Assembly: GCA_027307045.1 (NCBI GenBank)
Contig: DAHUXR010000010.1
Coordinates: 1-63,525 of the forward strand
DNA from: Acidobacteriaceae bacterium
Lineage (GTDB): Bacteria; Acidobacteriota; Terriglobia; Terriglobales; Acidobacteriaceae
DNA: 63,525 nt
Direction: 5' to 3'
Shown: positions 1 to 8,313 of the stretch, one piece after another
Numbering within the stretch: the stretch's first letter is position 1
How the letters are laid out: every line of letters starts with the position of its first letter
Program-made: the position numbers and the translations under genes
Notes under the pieces: model-generated
The model's input: only the letters and a program-made list of their open reading frames with translations
What the model was told of the DNA's origin: nothing
The model's database searches: none

Positions 1-124
1 GCCGTCCCACAGGTTTTCCGGCTTCATTCTGTTTGGGCCATGTTGTTCCGTCTCCGAAACCCAGGTTTTTTAACTTAAAACACAACGCCGTTCCGTCCGC
101 AGCAATCAGAGTGGAAGGAGGATT

Positions 125-487
125 ATGCGCATGTTTATTTGCACTTTCCCCTGCATGCAGGCGCTCAGGATCGGGTGCGCGTTACTCGCCGTCTCCTTGA
201 GCATCCCCTTGTCCGCCCAAACGGCTCACATCCACAGCACCGGAGCCCAGGCCAACCTGCGCATTGATGTAAACGTGGTTCCCGCTGTCGGCGTTCACGA
301 TCATGACAAAGACAAAGATAAGGACCACGATAAAGACGGTCGGCGGAACGACGCCGCCGTGTCCTACAACCTCAATCCCCGGCATGAAGAATTCTCAGTG
401 ACTGAAGAAATGCGCTCCATGCTGGTGGACTCCGGTAACACAGTTCGGCAAGAGCAGGTGCGCGCCATCACGATCGTCCCGAAATAG
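125..487 (+). CDS. small secreted protein with Asp/Lys/His run
   Basis: I do not recognise the family. The 120-residue product has a hydrophobic N-terminus ending in an SAQ-like signal peptidase site near residue 31, so it is probably exported. Residues 58-76 form a highly charged stretch built from alternating HD and KD pairs (HDHDKDKDKDHDKD), which could bind metal ions or be a flexible linker; this is inference. The rest has no visible domain. The start is supported by a strong GGAAGGAGG ribosome-binding site 4-5 bases before the ATG. It lies 65 bases before the next gene on the same strand and may be cotranscribed with it. Confidence 0.7.
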   Translation: MRMFICTFPCMQALRIGCALLAVSLSIPLSAQTAHIHSTGAQANLRIDVNVVPAVGVHDHDKDKDKDHDKDGRRNDAAVSYNLNPRHEEFSVTEEMRSMLVDSGNTVRQEQVRAITIVPK

Positions 488-552
488 TCGCCGCCACCTC
501 GCTGAATCCATCTGGCAGGTACACTATCTGGTGAGACAGTCAGGATGGAAGC

Positions 553-1629
553 ATGGCCGACCTTCAGGGCTCCATCGTCGTTCTAAATCTGTACGACATT
601 GCTGAGGAGATCAGGCTTTCTGATCTTCCTCCCATCACGGGCGGCACGCGGCTCTCGCCAACATTCAAGTCATCCACCCCGGCGCATGTTCGGTTTGAGC
701 GGCCTCCGGTCATTGAAACTCTGCCGCCGCTATCTCTTACCAGCGGCGAGCGCTTTGAAGGGACGCTACAGTACTATGATTACGGTGTTGTGAGCGTGCT
801 ATTGCGCTTCGCATTTTCCGGATCATGGGAGGAGCTTCAGCGACTCGCAGGCAGCTGGATTTCAGGCACGATGTTCGACGAGCTTTGCCGCAACACCATC
901 CGGGAACGTTTAAAGAAAATCGGCGGGGCGCTGGTTAAGCCATATAGCAACTGGCTCAGTGAGGACTACGCCGTAATTCATCTGCATTCCGTCGCCGGGA
1001 CAACGAATGGCGCAGCGCTTCTGCAGGAGCATGGAAAAGAAATCAGCCAGATCGTCCGTGGAGAAGTGATGCCGCTGGCCGACCAGGAGCGCACGGAAGT
1101 GCTCCAGGGCTACATGTCGTATTACCCCAATGACCTTATCGTTGCCGGATGGAACGCGGCTTTTGTTTTCGATACCCCCGCCGGCGCCGAACCTACAATT
1201 ACGCTGCTGGAATATGCGAACTCGCAGCTCTTGCAATTCCGCCATTATGACGAAATTCTGACACGCGAACTTGAGCGCGTGTATGACATTGTGGAAACGC
1301 GCAAGGGCCTGTTCTATGGATGGCGCATGCGCTCCGCTGCCGCACGGTTGCGCACCATGCTGGTGGATGTGACCGAGCTGACAGAACGCACCAACAATGC
1401 GCTTAAGTTTGTCGGCGACATGTTCTTTGCCCGCGTCTATAAGCTTTGCGCCGGCAAGATTGGCGTCACCGATTATCAGGCCCTGGTGCAGGAAAAACTG
1501 CGCACCGCCGACGAACTCTACGATTTCATGATCGAAGAATTCCATCAGGCGCGCGCTTTCCTGTTGGAATTTATTGTGGTGCTGATCCTGTTAATAGAAC
1601 TCTTCTTTTTATTTCACGGAAAACGGTGA
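553..1629 (+). CDS. RMD1/DUF155-family membrane protein
   Basis: The C-terminal half (about residues 195-345) has the pattern of the RMD1/Sif2 (DUF155) family: a YANSQLLQFRHYDE segment, a charged helical block with LDVTELTERTNNALK-like spacing (here VDVTELTERTNNALK), and a single hydrophobic anchor at the very C-terminus (residues 336-354) followed by HGKR. Bacterial members are of unknown molecular function; eukaryotic members are mitochondrial membrane proteins. The bulk of the protein should be cytosolic, tail-anchored in the inner membrane. The start has AGGATGGAA just upstream. The gene converges on the barrel protein at 1642, with only 12 bases between the stops. Confidence 0.75.
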   Translation: MADLQGSIVVLNLYDIAEEIRLSDLPPITGGTRLSPTFKSSTPAHVRFERPPVIETLPPLSLTSGERFEGTLQYYDYGVVSVLLRFAFSGSWEELQRLAGSWISGTMFDELCRNTIRERLKKIGGALVKPYSNWLSEDYAVIHLHSVAGTTNGAALLQEHGKEISQIVRGEVMPLADQERTEVLQGYMSYYPNDLIVAGWNAAFVFDTPAGAEPTITLLEYANSQLLQFRHYDEILTRELERVYDIVETRKGLFYGWRMRSAAARLRTMLVDVTELTERTNNALKFVGDMFFARVYKLCAGKIGVTDYQALVQEKLRTADELYDFMIEEFHQARAFLLEFIVVLILLIELFFLFHGKR

Positions 1630-1641
1630 ACGTCAGATGGG

Positions 1642-4620
1642 CTACTGCTTTGGCGCATCGACAAGATAGGGCGCCAGATCAGGATTGCTGATCACGATTG
1701 TCGCGCCCTGCACCTGGATTGGCTCTGGCGGCATTTTCACTTGTCCCACAGGCACTTTCATTCCCGCCGGCAAATCTTTCACCGGGACGAGCGTTACCGT
1801 AAGATCGCCTGCGGGCAGATCGCGCAGCAGAAAGTTTCCGTTCTCATCGGTCTTGGCAATGCCGTGCCCTGCCGTGATTTGAACACCAGCGATGGGGACA
1901 AGGTTGTAATCTCCGCCGGCAGAAGCGCCAGTGGTTCCCTGCGCCTGTCCGCGTCCTGCCTGGCTCACGCGCCCACCTGCTTGTCCGCCGCGCTGGCTGC
2001 GAACCGAGCCCGGAGGCATTCCGCCGATCTTCAGCTTGCCACTATCTGCCGGCTGGGCAGTTGGCTCCGCCAGGACTTTTACAAATACTCTTCCCGCAAT
2101 CGAACGCATGGCTCGCGCCGGAATATTTTCCACGGTGGTCGAAACCGGGGTCACATGCAGAGTGAAAGTGTCTTCCGGCAGTGAATAGTTCGCGGGCAGC
2201 GTACTCGCATCCACGGTGATTCGATAGTCACCGGGTGGCAGATCGTCAACTTCAAAATCGCCCGTGTCCTGAGCAACGATGTTGCGGTGCGTCTTGCCAT
2301 CATCCAGCGTCAGGTGGACTCCGGCCAGACCTTTCGCGTCCGGTGTTCGATTGCCGTCAAGGTTCAGGTCGTTGAACACGCTTCCCGTAACTCGTGCAAA
2401 ATCGACAATGCCAAAATTCACCATGCCGATTTTCTGCCGGATCAAATCCACCGACGCCTGGTTCTTGGTGGTCATGCGCACAGGCTCGGCGAACTGCGTC
2501 AGAGACAATGACACTGTGTGCTCGCCCTGTGTGACGTCAGTAAATTTGTACCGGCCCTGCTCGTCCGTTTCCGCGACCTCACCATCATCCAGCCGCACCC
2601 GGAGTCCGACCAGCCCTTGTTCGCCAAAGTTAAACGTGCCGTTGACGTTGTTATCACGGAAGACGCGGCCTTCAATAAGCCGTCCGGCATGGCGCGTGGG
2701 GATGAGCGCTCCGGGCATGGCGCTGAATCGCTTGGTAAAGCCAAAATACATGAGCGTTGTCCGCTGGACCGTATTGGCCGTATTGCCGAGCACCCAAATA
2801 TTCGTCAGGCCGGAATTGAAATCCAGCGAGGGCCGCACCTGATATGCCAGCGAGTATCCAACATACGGCGTCCATGAATCGGTCTTGCCGTTGGAGGCGC
2901 GGGCAAAAGCAAAGTTAGGATTCAGACTGAGCTTCTTTCCCACGCGCAGCTGCGCCGAAGCAGAAATCGACGTATTGATCGGCACCTGGGCGTCCAGCAG
3001 CGCCTTAACTTCTGGCGGCACGTCATTCGATTGCACAAATGAAATCGGGTCCTGCAGGAACAACTGCTGCAACGCCGGAGACAATAACTCCAGCTCAGAT
3101 CCCAGCTTCTTTACCAGTGAAGGATTGCGGCGGTCATGCTCAAAGCCCACCGTCATGCTTCCGCTCTTGATCAGGAAAGTAACGTTATCGCGCAGGGTAA
3201 ACTCATCTTCTGAACTCAACTGCAGCGGGTCCTGCACTGAACCGACGGTAAACTGCGCGGCGTTGGAAATACGCGGCGCAATTTGATGGTACCAATTAGT
3301 ATCAAATCGGTTTCCATTCGTGGATTGGTTGGCAAAGCCGCCGTCATTGTGGCTGAACGTATAGCTGAAACTTGCATCGTCCTTGGGATTGATGCGCCAT
3401 GAAACCGTGGGAGACAGATAATCCGAGCTGCCCGCGTGCAATATGTTGCCGAACGGCTGCGTGATGGTGTGCTGATAATAAACGGATTCGGTGAAGCGTT
3501 CGCTGGTACTCAGCGTGAGTCCCGCCTTGGCTGAAGTTGTGCCCGAAAATAGTGACTGCACGCGGTTGAGTGGAAACAGCAGTGACGACGCTCCTCCGGC
3601 CGCAAAGAACGTAAAGCGATGGCTGATGTAATCGACTTCTCCGCGTCCCATGCCGCCATGCGTGCTCACACCGCCCGTGGACTGGAAATTCCATTTGTCG
3701 CTGGCCTGATAATTGAAGCCGCCGGTCTGCATCCAGTCGTCCTGCCGCCCGCCGGTCGGATTCAGAAAATCGACCGGAGAATTGATATAGCTCGTGGTAG
3801 CAAACAGATTGAGTTTCTTCGTTTGCTTACGTTGGAAAGAAAAGCCACCGATATCGCGCGTGGAGCCCAAAGTAAGAAAGTAAAACGGAATCGTGGAGCC
3901 GCCGAAAAACATGTACTGGTTGTCGCCATGGCGCACCGTTACGCCGGCCCCGCGCAACTCCACCGAATCTGAATAGCTGAAAGGACTCAGGTGGCGCTCA
4001 TAGCCGTTGTCGGTAAGGCTCACCAGATTATCGAGCAGGCTCACGTCCATCCCCGGGCTCCGATAGTCAATGCTTCCATGCCGAATATTGAAGGCATGGC
4101 CACCCTGAAGATCGTTGTCTTCAACCTGGGTAGAGACGGTCAGCCGTCCCTGGCTTCCGGCCAGTTGCGTCCAGTTGAAGTCGTTCACGACAGAAGTGGT
4201 CGTCTGACCGCCCGCATTTGCAATCTGCACGCCGGAGCCAAAGCTTCCCTGCGCCATCTCACCCTGGCGACGAAGCTGCGCCGGTGAAATCGTAACCTGA
4301 GGACGCGGAACAACCCGCACCCGGATACTGACCGGCTTGTCATGCAGGTAACCCAGCAACACGGTCTCTCCGCGCGCCAGTCCAAAAATCTGAATGCCAT
4401 CGCCTGTGCTTTCGACCCGGGCAATTTCCTGGTCAAGCACAATTATGTTGGTCAGCGCCGGAGTCGTGATCGTGCGCGACCACTGCCAGTAAACCTCAAC
4501 CAATGAAGGCACGCCGTTCTCATCAATGGACTGCGCCGCAGCGGCGGGAGCGAGCGCACACAACAACAGCAGGCTGCTCATCAATGCTGCAATCGCCGTC
4601 ATGTGCCTTTTTAATTTCAA
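1642..4620 (-). CDS. outer-membrane barrel with secretin-type N-domain and SdrD/CnaB repeats (usher-like)
   Basis: A 992-residue exported protein, last gene of the fibre-like operon. After a signal peptide (1-30), residues about 35-108 resemble the N-terminal domain of CpaC/RcpA pilus secretins (a short beta module ending in VSIRVRVVPRP). Residues about 140-635 consist of alternating amphipathic strands rich in aromatic residues, consistent with an outer-membrane beta barrel. Residues 648-735, 742-835 and 840-960 are three SdrD/CnaB-like modules, each opening with GRVF/GSVF and holding DEQGRYKF- or DENGNFLL-type turns; the third contains a Gly/Gln-rich insert. No secretin channel domain is visible. 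Position after a chaperone-like gene and two subunit-like genes suggests it is the export and assembly platform. It does not look like a typical PapC/FimD usher, so usher-like is an inference from context. Confidence 0.7.
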   Translation of the reverse strand: MKLKRHMTAIAALMSSLLLLCALAPAAAAQSIDENGVPSLVEVYWQWSRTITTPALTNIIVLDQEIARVESTGDGIQIFGLARGETVLLGYLHDKPVSIRVRVVPRPQVTISPAQLRRQGEMAQGSFGSGVQIANAGGQTTTSVVNDFNWTQLAGSQGRLTVSTQVEDNDLQGGHAFNIRHGSIDYRSPGMDVSLLDNLVSLTDNGYERHLSPFSYSDSVELRGAGVTVRHGDNQYMFFGGSTIPFYFLTLGSTRDIGGFSFQRKQTKKLNLFATTSYINSPVDFLNPTGGRQDDWMQTGGFNYQASDKWNFQSTGGVSTHGGMGRGEVDYISHRFTFFAAGGASSLLFPLNRVQSLFSGTTSAKAGLTLSTSERFTESVYYQHTITQPFGNILHAGSSDYLSPTVSWRINPKDDASFSYTFSHNDGGFANQSTNGNRFDTNWYHQIAPRISNAAQFTVGSVQDPLQLSSEDEFTLRDNVTFLIKSGSMTVGFEHDRRNPSLVKKLGSELELLSPALQQLFLQDPISFVQSNDVPPEVKALLDAQVPINTSISASAQLRVGKKLSLNPNFAFARASNGKTDSWTPYVGYSLAYQVRPSLDFNSGLTNIWVLGNTANTVQRTTLMYFGFTKRFSAMPGALIPTRHAGRLIEGRVFRDNNVNGTFNFGEQGLVGLRVRLDDGEVAETDEQGRYKFTDVTQGEHTVSLSLTQFAEPVRMTTKNQASVDLIRQKIGMVNFGIVDFARVTGSVFNDLNLDGNRTPDAKGLAGVHLTLDDGKTHRNIVAQDTGDFEVDDLPPGDYRITVDASTLPANYSLPEDTFTLHVTPVSTTVENIPARAMRSIAGRVFVKVLAEPTAQPADSGKLKIGGMPPGSVRSQRGGQAGGRVSQAGRGQAQGTTGASAGGDYNLVPIAGVQITAGHGIAKTDENGNFLLRDLPAGDLTVTLVPVKDLPAGMKVPVGQVKMPPEPIQVQGATIVISNPDLAPYLVDAPKQ

Positions 4621-4633
4621 AATCTCAATTCCC

Positions 4634-5455
4634 TTACTCTGTTACGCTGAACGGAATCTGTTGCGTTTCTATCCGGTCTTCACCGTATGCCACGGTCAGC
4701 ACGGCGGTGTAATTTCCAGCAGGCAGCTTCCCTGCCCACTCCACGTGCATGGAGTTTTTTTGTCCGGGAAGAAAACGTTTTTCTGCGCTTTCAGCTTTTG
4801 CCACCAGCTTCCGGCTGGCATCCAGCACCGCGACGCGTGCCACGGGAAACACATGCGTGTTGCTGGCATTCAGAAGATCAAAATCCACGCTCAGCCCATG
4901 TGTATCCGTAGGCGGAGTTACTTTTGTATTGCTCACGTCGATCTTGTATTCGTCGGTGCCTTCCGCGCGCAGCAAAACCAGGCAGCCCAGGCGCATGCTG
5001 GTGAAAACACCTTTGCCGTCGCTCTTGGGGAATGAAAGCTGCGGCTTGGACGTGACAAACAGCACTGCATAGTAGCCGCCCTTCGCGTCAGATGGCGGCG
5101 TGACGATCGCTTTCATCTTCTGCGTGCCGTGCGCGCCCACCTCAAAGTGGTCGGGGACAAACTGTATCCAGTTGGCGGCGGAGCGCGGCGAGGTTCCGGG
5201 CGAGGAAAAGACTTTCTCGTTCTTGTCGTCGTACCAGAAATCCGTGATTTCAACGTGCATGTCCACGGCGGTGTCACCGGAATTGACTGTGGAAAGATCA
5301 AACTGAAATGGAACACCCGGCTTAAAAGTTTCCACCACCTGGGCCGGCGCCAGTCCCAAAGACTGCGCACTGGCATGTCCCGCCAGAGCAGCCAGGCAGG
5401 CCAGCCCGCAAAGCAGTCGGCAAATCATTTCGCGGTTTCGATTCATCGTCATCAT
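4634..5455 (-). CDS. periplasmic Ig-like chaperone-like protein
   Basis: A 273-residue protein with a signal peptide ending at ASAQ (about residue 31). Residues about 33-135 form an Ig-like module of the type seen in pilus chaperones and in DUF916/WxL-type domains: a PAQVVETFKPG opening, a middle NSGDTAVDMHVEITDFW strand, and a late YYAVLFVTSKP strand after PPSDAKGG. A second beta domain (about 165-273) follows, the two-domain plan of periplasmic pilus chaperones. It starts 3 bases after the stop of the two-domain subunit gene and ends 13 bases before the barrel gene, so it is in one operon with them. Likely job: hold unfolded subunits in the periplasm and hand them to the barrel protein. The assignment is by architecture and context, not by a recognised signature. 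Confidence 0.65.
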   Translation of the reverse strand: MMTMNRNREMICRLLCGLACLAALAGHASAQSLGLAPAQVVETFKPGVPFQFDLSTVNSGDTAVDMHVEITDFWYDDKNEKVFSSPGTSPRSAANWIQFVPDHFEVGAHGTQKMKAIVTPPSDAKGGYYAVLFVTSKPQLSFPKSDGKGVFTSMRLGCLVLLRAEGTDEYKIDVSNTKVTPPTDTHGLSVDFDLLNASNTHVFPVARVAVLDASRKLVAKAESAEKRFLPGQKNSMHVEWAGKLPAGNYTAVLTVAYGEDRIETQQIPFSVTE

Positions 5456-5458
5456 TGC

Positions 5459-6613
5459 TTATGGCACCGTCATCGTAAAAGTCAGTGTGGCGGAATCGCT
5501 TCCTTGAAAGGCCGTTGCGCCGTTGGTGTTGGAAACAAATAAGCCTAGAAATCGTGTGATGGAGCTGCGATCAGCGGCGGTATTGGTGATCTGCGTGGCT
5601 GTGCCGGCCGTCGTGCCAATGTTGTTATAAGGCCCGGCGCCGGCTGCGGCATCGCGCAAGACCAGGATGGTGGGGTGAGCAAAGGTTGTGCTGACGAAAG
5701 TCTTGATCGTCGCAGTTGTGGACCTGAAGGCGCTAAATGCAGGCTGCAAAAGATAGGGCGTGGAATAAACCACACCGCCCGCGGCAGCCACGGTGGTCAG
5801 TCCAGCGCCAGGGCCAAAGCCAAGGCCGTTGACATTGCCAAAGTTCATGGAAAAATCAGCGCCAGGCGTGACCGTGAGCCCGCCGGTCGCCGTGGCCAAA
5901 GTGAGCCGCACGGCACTCTGGATAGTCTCTCCCACCGGCGTATCCAGCCGGATTTCTGCTGTCGCAAAGTTCTTGTTGTTTGTGGTGTCTGTGGCGGTCA
6001 AGGTGATGCGCGCCGTATCCACGCCGGTAAAGGACGAGGCGCCGTTGTTGTCCGGCACAAAAATCCCCAGCCCAACTGTCACGGTCTGATTGTTGATGCC
6101 GCGCGCCGCAACCACCGTGGTGGGCGCGGCGGCAAGCAGTGACATGGCAGAAAAATTTCCCGAGGCGTTGCAGCTTGAGCTGCTGGGGCAGCTCTGCATG
6201 ATCAGGGCGGCGGGATGCGTGAAATTGGAATTCACAAATGCCGTCACAGCGCCAAGATGAGGGTTGGGCAGTCCTGAAATGGTTATTTGATAGTGTGTGA
6301 TGTAGAGAGCGCCATTGTTGAGAGGAATAACAGTAACGCCGGCATCGGGCGTTCCGATGCCCAAAGCATTCATCGGACCGAATTGGCCGGAATGAGTGGT
6401 TCCGCCGCCAGCAAGGGTGATTCCGCCGGGAGCCGCTGAGACAGCAAACGTCCCGTTCTGGGCTTCGGCAGGCTTGGTAAGTGCAATTGCAGCAACAGCC
6501 AGAATGATGAGCGCTGAGAGTAGTTTTCCAAACGACGCACCACACACCTTCCCGCCGGACTTGACGACGGGGAGGTGTGTGCGTCGAAGGTCTTCATACT
6601 CTCTAAATCTCAT
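5459..6613 (-). CDS. two-domain secreted fibre subunit-like protein (possible tip subunit)
   Basis: A 384-residue exported protein. The signal peptide is long (hydrophobic core about residues 29-45, cleavage near AEA-Q at 51). The mature part is two copies of one beta-rich module. The second copy (about 220-384) matches the single-domain subunit encoded just upstream: both contain QSAV(R/Q)LTL, MNFG(N/T)V(N/D)(G/A)LG, a TRF(L/I)G segment and end in SATLTFTMTVP or SATVTFTLTVQ. The first copy (about 52-215) has the same order with FGPMNALGIG and TVGLGIFVPDNNGA. Low Lys/Arg, high Thr/Ser/Ala/Gly fit a secreted polymer subunit. By analogy with pili that use two-domain tip adhesins, this could be the tip; the function is inferred. 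It starts 53 bases after the single-domain gene. Confidence 0.65.
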   Translation of the reverse strand: MRFREYEDLRRTHLPVVKSGGKVCGASFGKLLSALIILAVAAIALTKPAEAQNGTFAVSAAPGGITLAGGGTTHSGQFGPMNALGIGTPDAGVTVIPLNNGALYITHYQITISGLPNPHLGAVTAFVNSNFTHPAALIMQSCPSSSSCNASGNFSAMSLLAAAPTTVVAARGINNQTVTVGLGIFVPDNNGASSFTGVDTARITLTATDTTNNKNFATAEIRLDTPVGETIQSAVRLTLATATGGLTVTPGADFSMNFGNVNGLGFGPGAGLTTVAAAGGVVYSTPYLLQPAFSAFRSTTATIKTFVSTTFAHPTILVLRDAAAGAGPYNNIGTTAGTATQITNTAADRSSITRFLGLFVSNTNGATAFQGSDSATLTFTMTVP

Positions 6614-6666
6614 TGTCTAAGTGCTAGACAGGGCAACCGCGGCAACTTTGCAGAGAAGCTCGCAGA

Positions 6667-7290
6667 CTACTGAACTGTCAAAGTAAAAGTAACCGTGGCG
6701 GACTTCGCACCCGTCACGCCGACGCCGTTGGCTGGAGTTACCGCCACGCCGATGAAGCGCGTCTGCGTTGAACCGCTGGCCGCATTGGTCACGATTGTGT
6801 CAGGCGTTGCCGTGCTCACAGCCGTAAAGTCAGTAGCGGCAGCAGGAACGGTGGCGGAGTTCGCCGAGTCACGAACGATAAAAATATTGTTTGGCGCTGC
6901 GAAATCAGTTGTCACCTGCGCGGTAATCGTGTTGTTCGTCGTGGTCTGGCTGGTGAATACCGGATTCAGGTTGTAGTCTGACCAGTAAATTGCGTTGGTG
7001 GTTCCCGGCGTTGTTGGAGCAAACTTGTTGCAGTTTCCGGCGTTGATACCCAGCGCGTCAACTGTGCCAAAGTTCATGGTGTAATCCGGAGTGCCGCCTG
7101 TTGGCGTAACGGCGCAATGCGTAACGGCCGCTGTGCCTGTGCTGAGCGTCAACTGAACGGCGCTCTGGACGGTGGCCGAAATCTGTAAAGTTGGCGACAC
7201 TACGTTGGTGTTGGTCGCCGTGGTACCGGCGAATGCCGCGGTGGACAGTGCCATCATCCCCAGGGCAAAGATCGTAAAGTATTTTTTCAT
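6667..7290 (-). CDS. secreted fibre major-subunit-like protein
   Basis: A 207-residue exported protein, first gene of the operon. The start at 7290 is chosen over an upstream in-frame ATG because it gives a clean signal peptide (MKKYFTIFALGMMALSTAAFA) and has AGGAG about 10 bases upstream. The mature protein is Thr/Ala-rich with predicted beta strands: SPTLQISATVQSAVQLTL, YTMNFGTVDALGI, FIVRDSANSA, and a final SATVTFTLTVQ strand. Two Cys (in THCAV and GNCNK) could form a disulphide. It resembles the DUF4402-like class of small secreted beta proteins. Its homology to the second half of the next gene, and the chaperone and barrel genes downstream, suggest a polymerising surface subunit. Confidence 0.65.
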   Translation of the reverse strand: MKKYFTIFALGMMALSTAAFAGTTATNTNVVSPTLQISATVQSAVQLTLSTGTAAVTHCAVTPTGGTPDYTMNFGTVDALGINAGNCNKFAPTTPGTTNAIYWSDYNLNPVFTSQTTTNNTITAQVTTDFAAPNNIFIVRDSANSATVPAAATDFTAVSTATPDTIVTNAASGSTQTRFIGVAVTPANGVGVTGAKSATVTFTLTVQ

Positions 7291-7381
7291 TTTTAAGCTT
7301 CTCCTCGTGCTCAAATCACCGGGCGGGCAATCCACTTCAACAGCCTTCAGCCCTGCGTACCCGTTCATTCTTAAGGGGTTC

Positions 7382-7425
7382 ACCGTTTGTGACAACGGTA
7401 CTTCAGTAATCCGCACAGTACTGTG
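7382..7425 (-). promoter_or_regulatory. leader of the fibre-like operon with two inverted repeats
   Basis: The 385 bases between the fibre operon start (7290) and the BON gene (7676) hold no gene. On the minus-strand side there are two inverted repeats: a 6-bp stem with 6-base loop (ACCGTT/AACGGT, 7382-7399) and a perfect 12-bp palindrome CACAGTACTGTG at 7414-7425, with further hairpin potential in 7300-7360. These could be an operator or a structured leader. No known riboswitch consensus was recognised, including c-di-GMP-I, which I looked for because such systems are often c-di-GMP controlled. In 7426-7675 I see only the BON gene ribosome-binding site. Confidence 0.35.
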
Positions 7426-7675
7426 GGTCCTTCAACGTGCATTTTGGTTGTGAGGATCTGGGCCGGGGGAAGTTGATGACGATTTTACGTGCGCCATGGA
7501 CCGCTACAACTGGGGATTCACCCTAGGTACCAAGCTAAACATCGCCTTATCTGCCGCGTGATCGACCACCAAAACGCAGCTCTTATGCACATGATGGACA
7601 AGTCAACGCCCACGTTTGTGCGTGCATCAGAATTAACAAGGGCAATGACCTGCCAAGTATGGAAAAGAGGAAACA

Positions 7676-8254
7676 ATGAGTAAAATCCCAAGTTTTCTGT
7701 TAGTCGGTGCACTTTGTATCGGAATGTTGGGAGTCGCTGCGGCCCAGGAACCAGCCGGCGGCAATTCCAGCGGCGGGACGCAAAATGTCACCGGCCCGCA
7801 GCGTATGCAGGACCGCATTTCACGCGAGGTTTTTCACGAGCTGGTAATGCTGCCGCAGCTCACCATTTTTGACAACATTCAATACAAAGTGGATGGCAGC
7901 AAAGTCACGCTGATGGGACAAGTGCGAGACCCAATCCTGAAAGATTCGGCGGAAAAGACAGTAAAGCACATTGAAGGCGTGGATAGCGTGAACAATCAGA
8001 TTGAGATTTTGCCCGTTTCAGGGAACGACGACCGGATTCGCAGGGAAGTGGCGCGGTCCCTTTTCAATGACGAGCGGCTATTCCGCTATTCCATGGGATC
8101 AGTTCCACCGATCCACATTATTGTGAAAGGCGGCCATGTCACGCTGGAAGGCATTGTAAATTCAGAAGCGGACAAGAACGAGGCCAACATCCGCGCGAAC
8201 AGCGTTCCCGGGGTCTTCTCAGTCGATAACCACCTTAAGGTGCAGAAGTCCTGA
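7676..8254 (+). CDS. exported protein with two BON domains
   Basis: The 192-residue product has a signal peptide (1-24, ending AAAQ) and two BON modules, about residues 48-115 and 122-190. Each shows the hallmark order of an amphipathic helix, a beta strand, then V-(T/E)L-x-G-x-V followed by a helix and a valine-rich strand: VTLMGQV with VNNQIEI in the first, VTLEGIV with VDNHLKV in the second. BON domains, as in OsmY, bind phospholipid or membrane surfaces and are usually periplasmic and stress-related. The start is supported by AGAGGA 6 bases upstream. It is divergent from the fibre operon and converges on the next gene. Confidence 0.85.
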   Translation: MSKIPSFLLVGALCIGMLGVAAAQEPAGGNSSGGTQNVTGPQRMQDRISREVFHELVMLPQLTIFDNIQYKVDGSKVTLMGQVRDPILKDSAEKTVKHIEGVDSVNNQIEILPVSGNDDRIRREVARSLFNDERLFRYSMGSVPPIHIIVKGGHVTLEGIVNSEADKNEANIRANSVPGVFSVDNHLKVQKS

Positions 8255-8313
8255 CTTAGCGGTTACTGTTGGAAGCGTGAAACAAATCTAACGGAGTAGA
8301 TTGCTCTCCCCGT

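Noticed and set aside
7291..7440. c-di-GMP-I riboswitch in the fibre-operon leader
   Set aside because: The consensus blocks and the GNRA tetraloop receptor are not present in the right order; only simple inverted repeats are visible.
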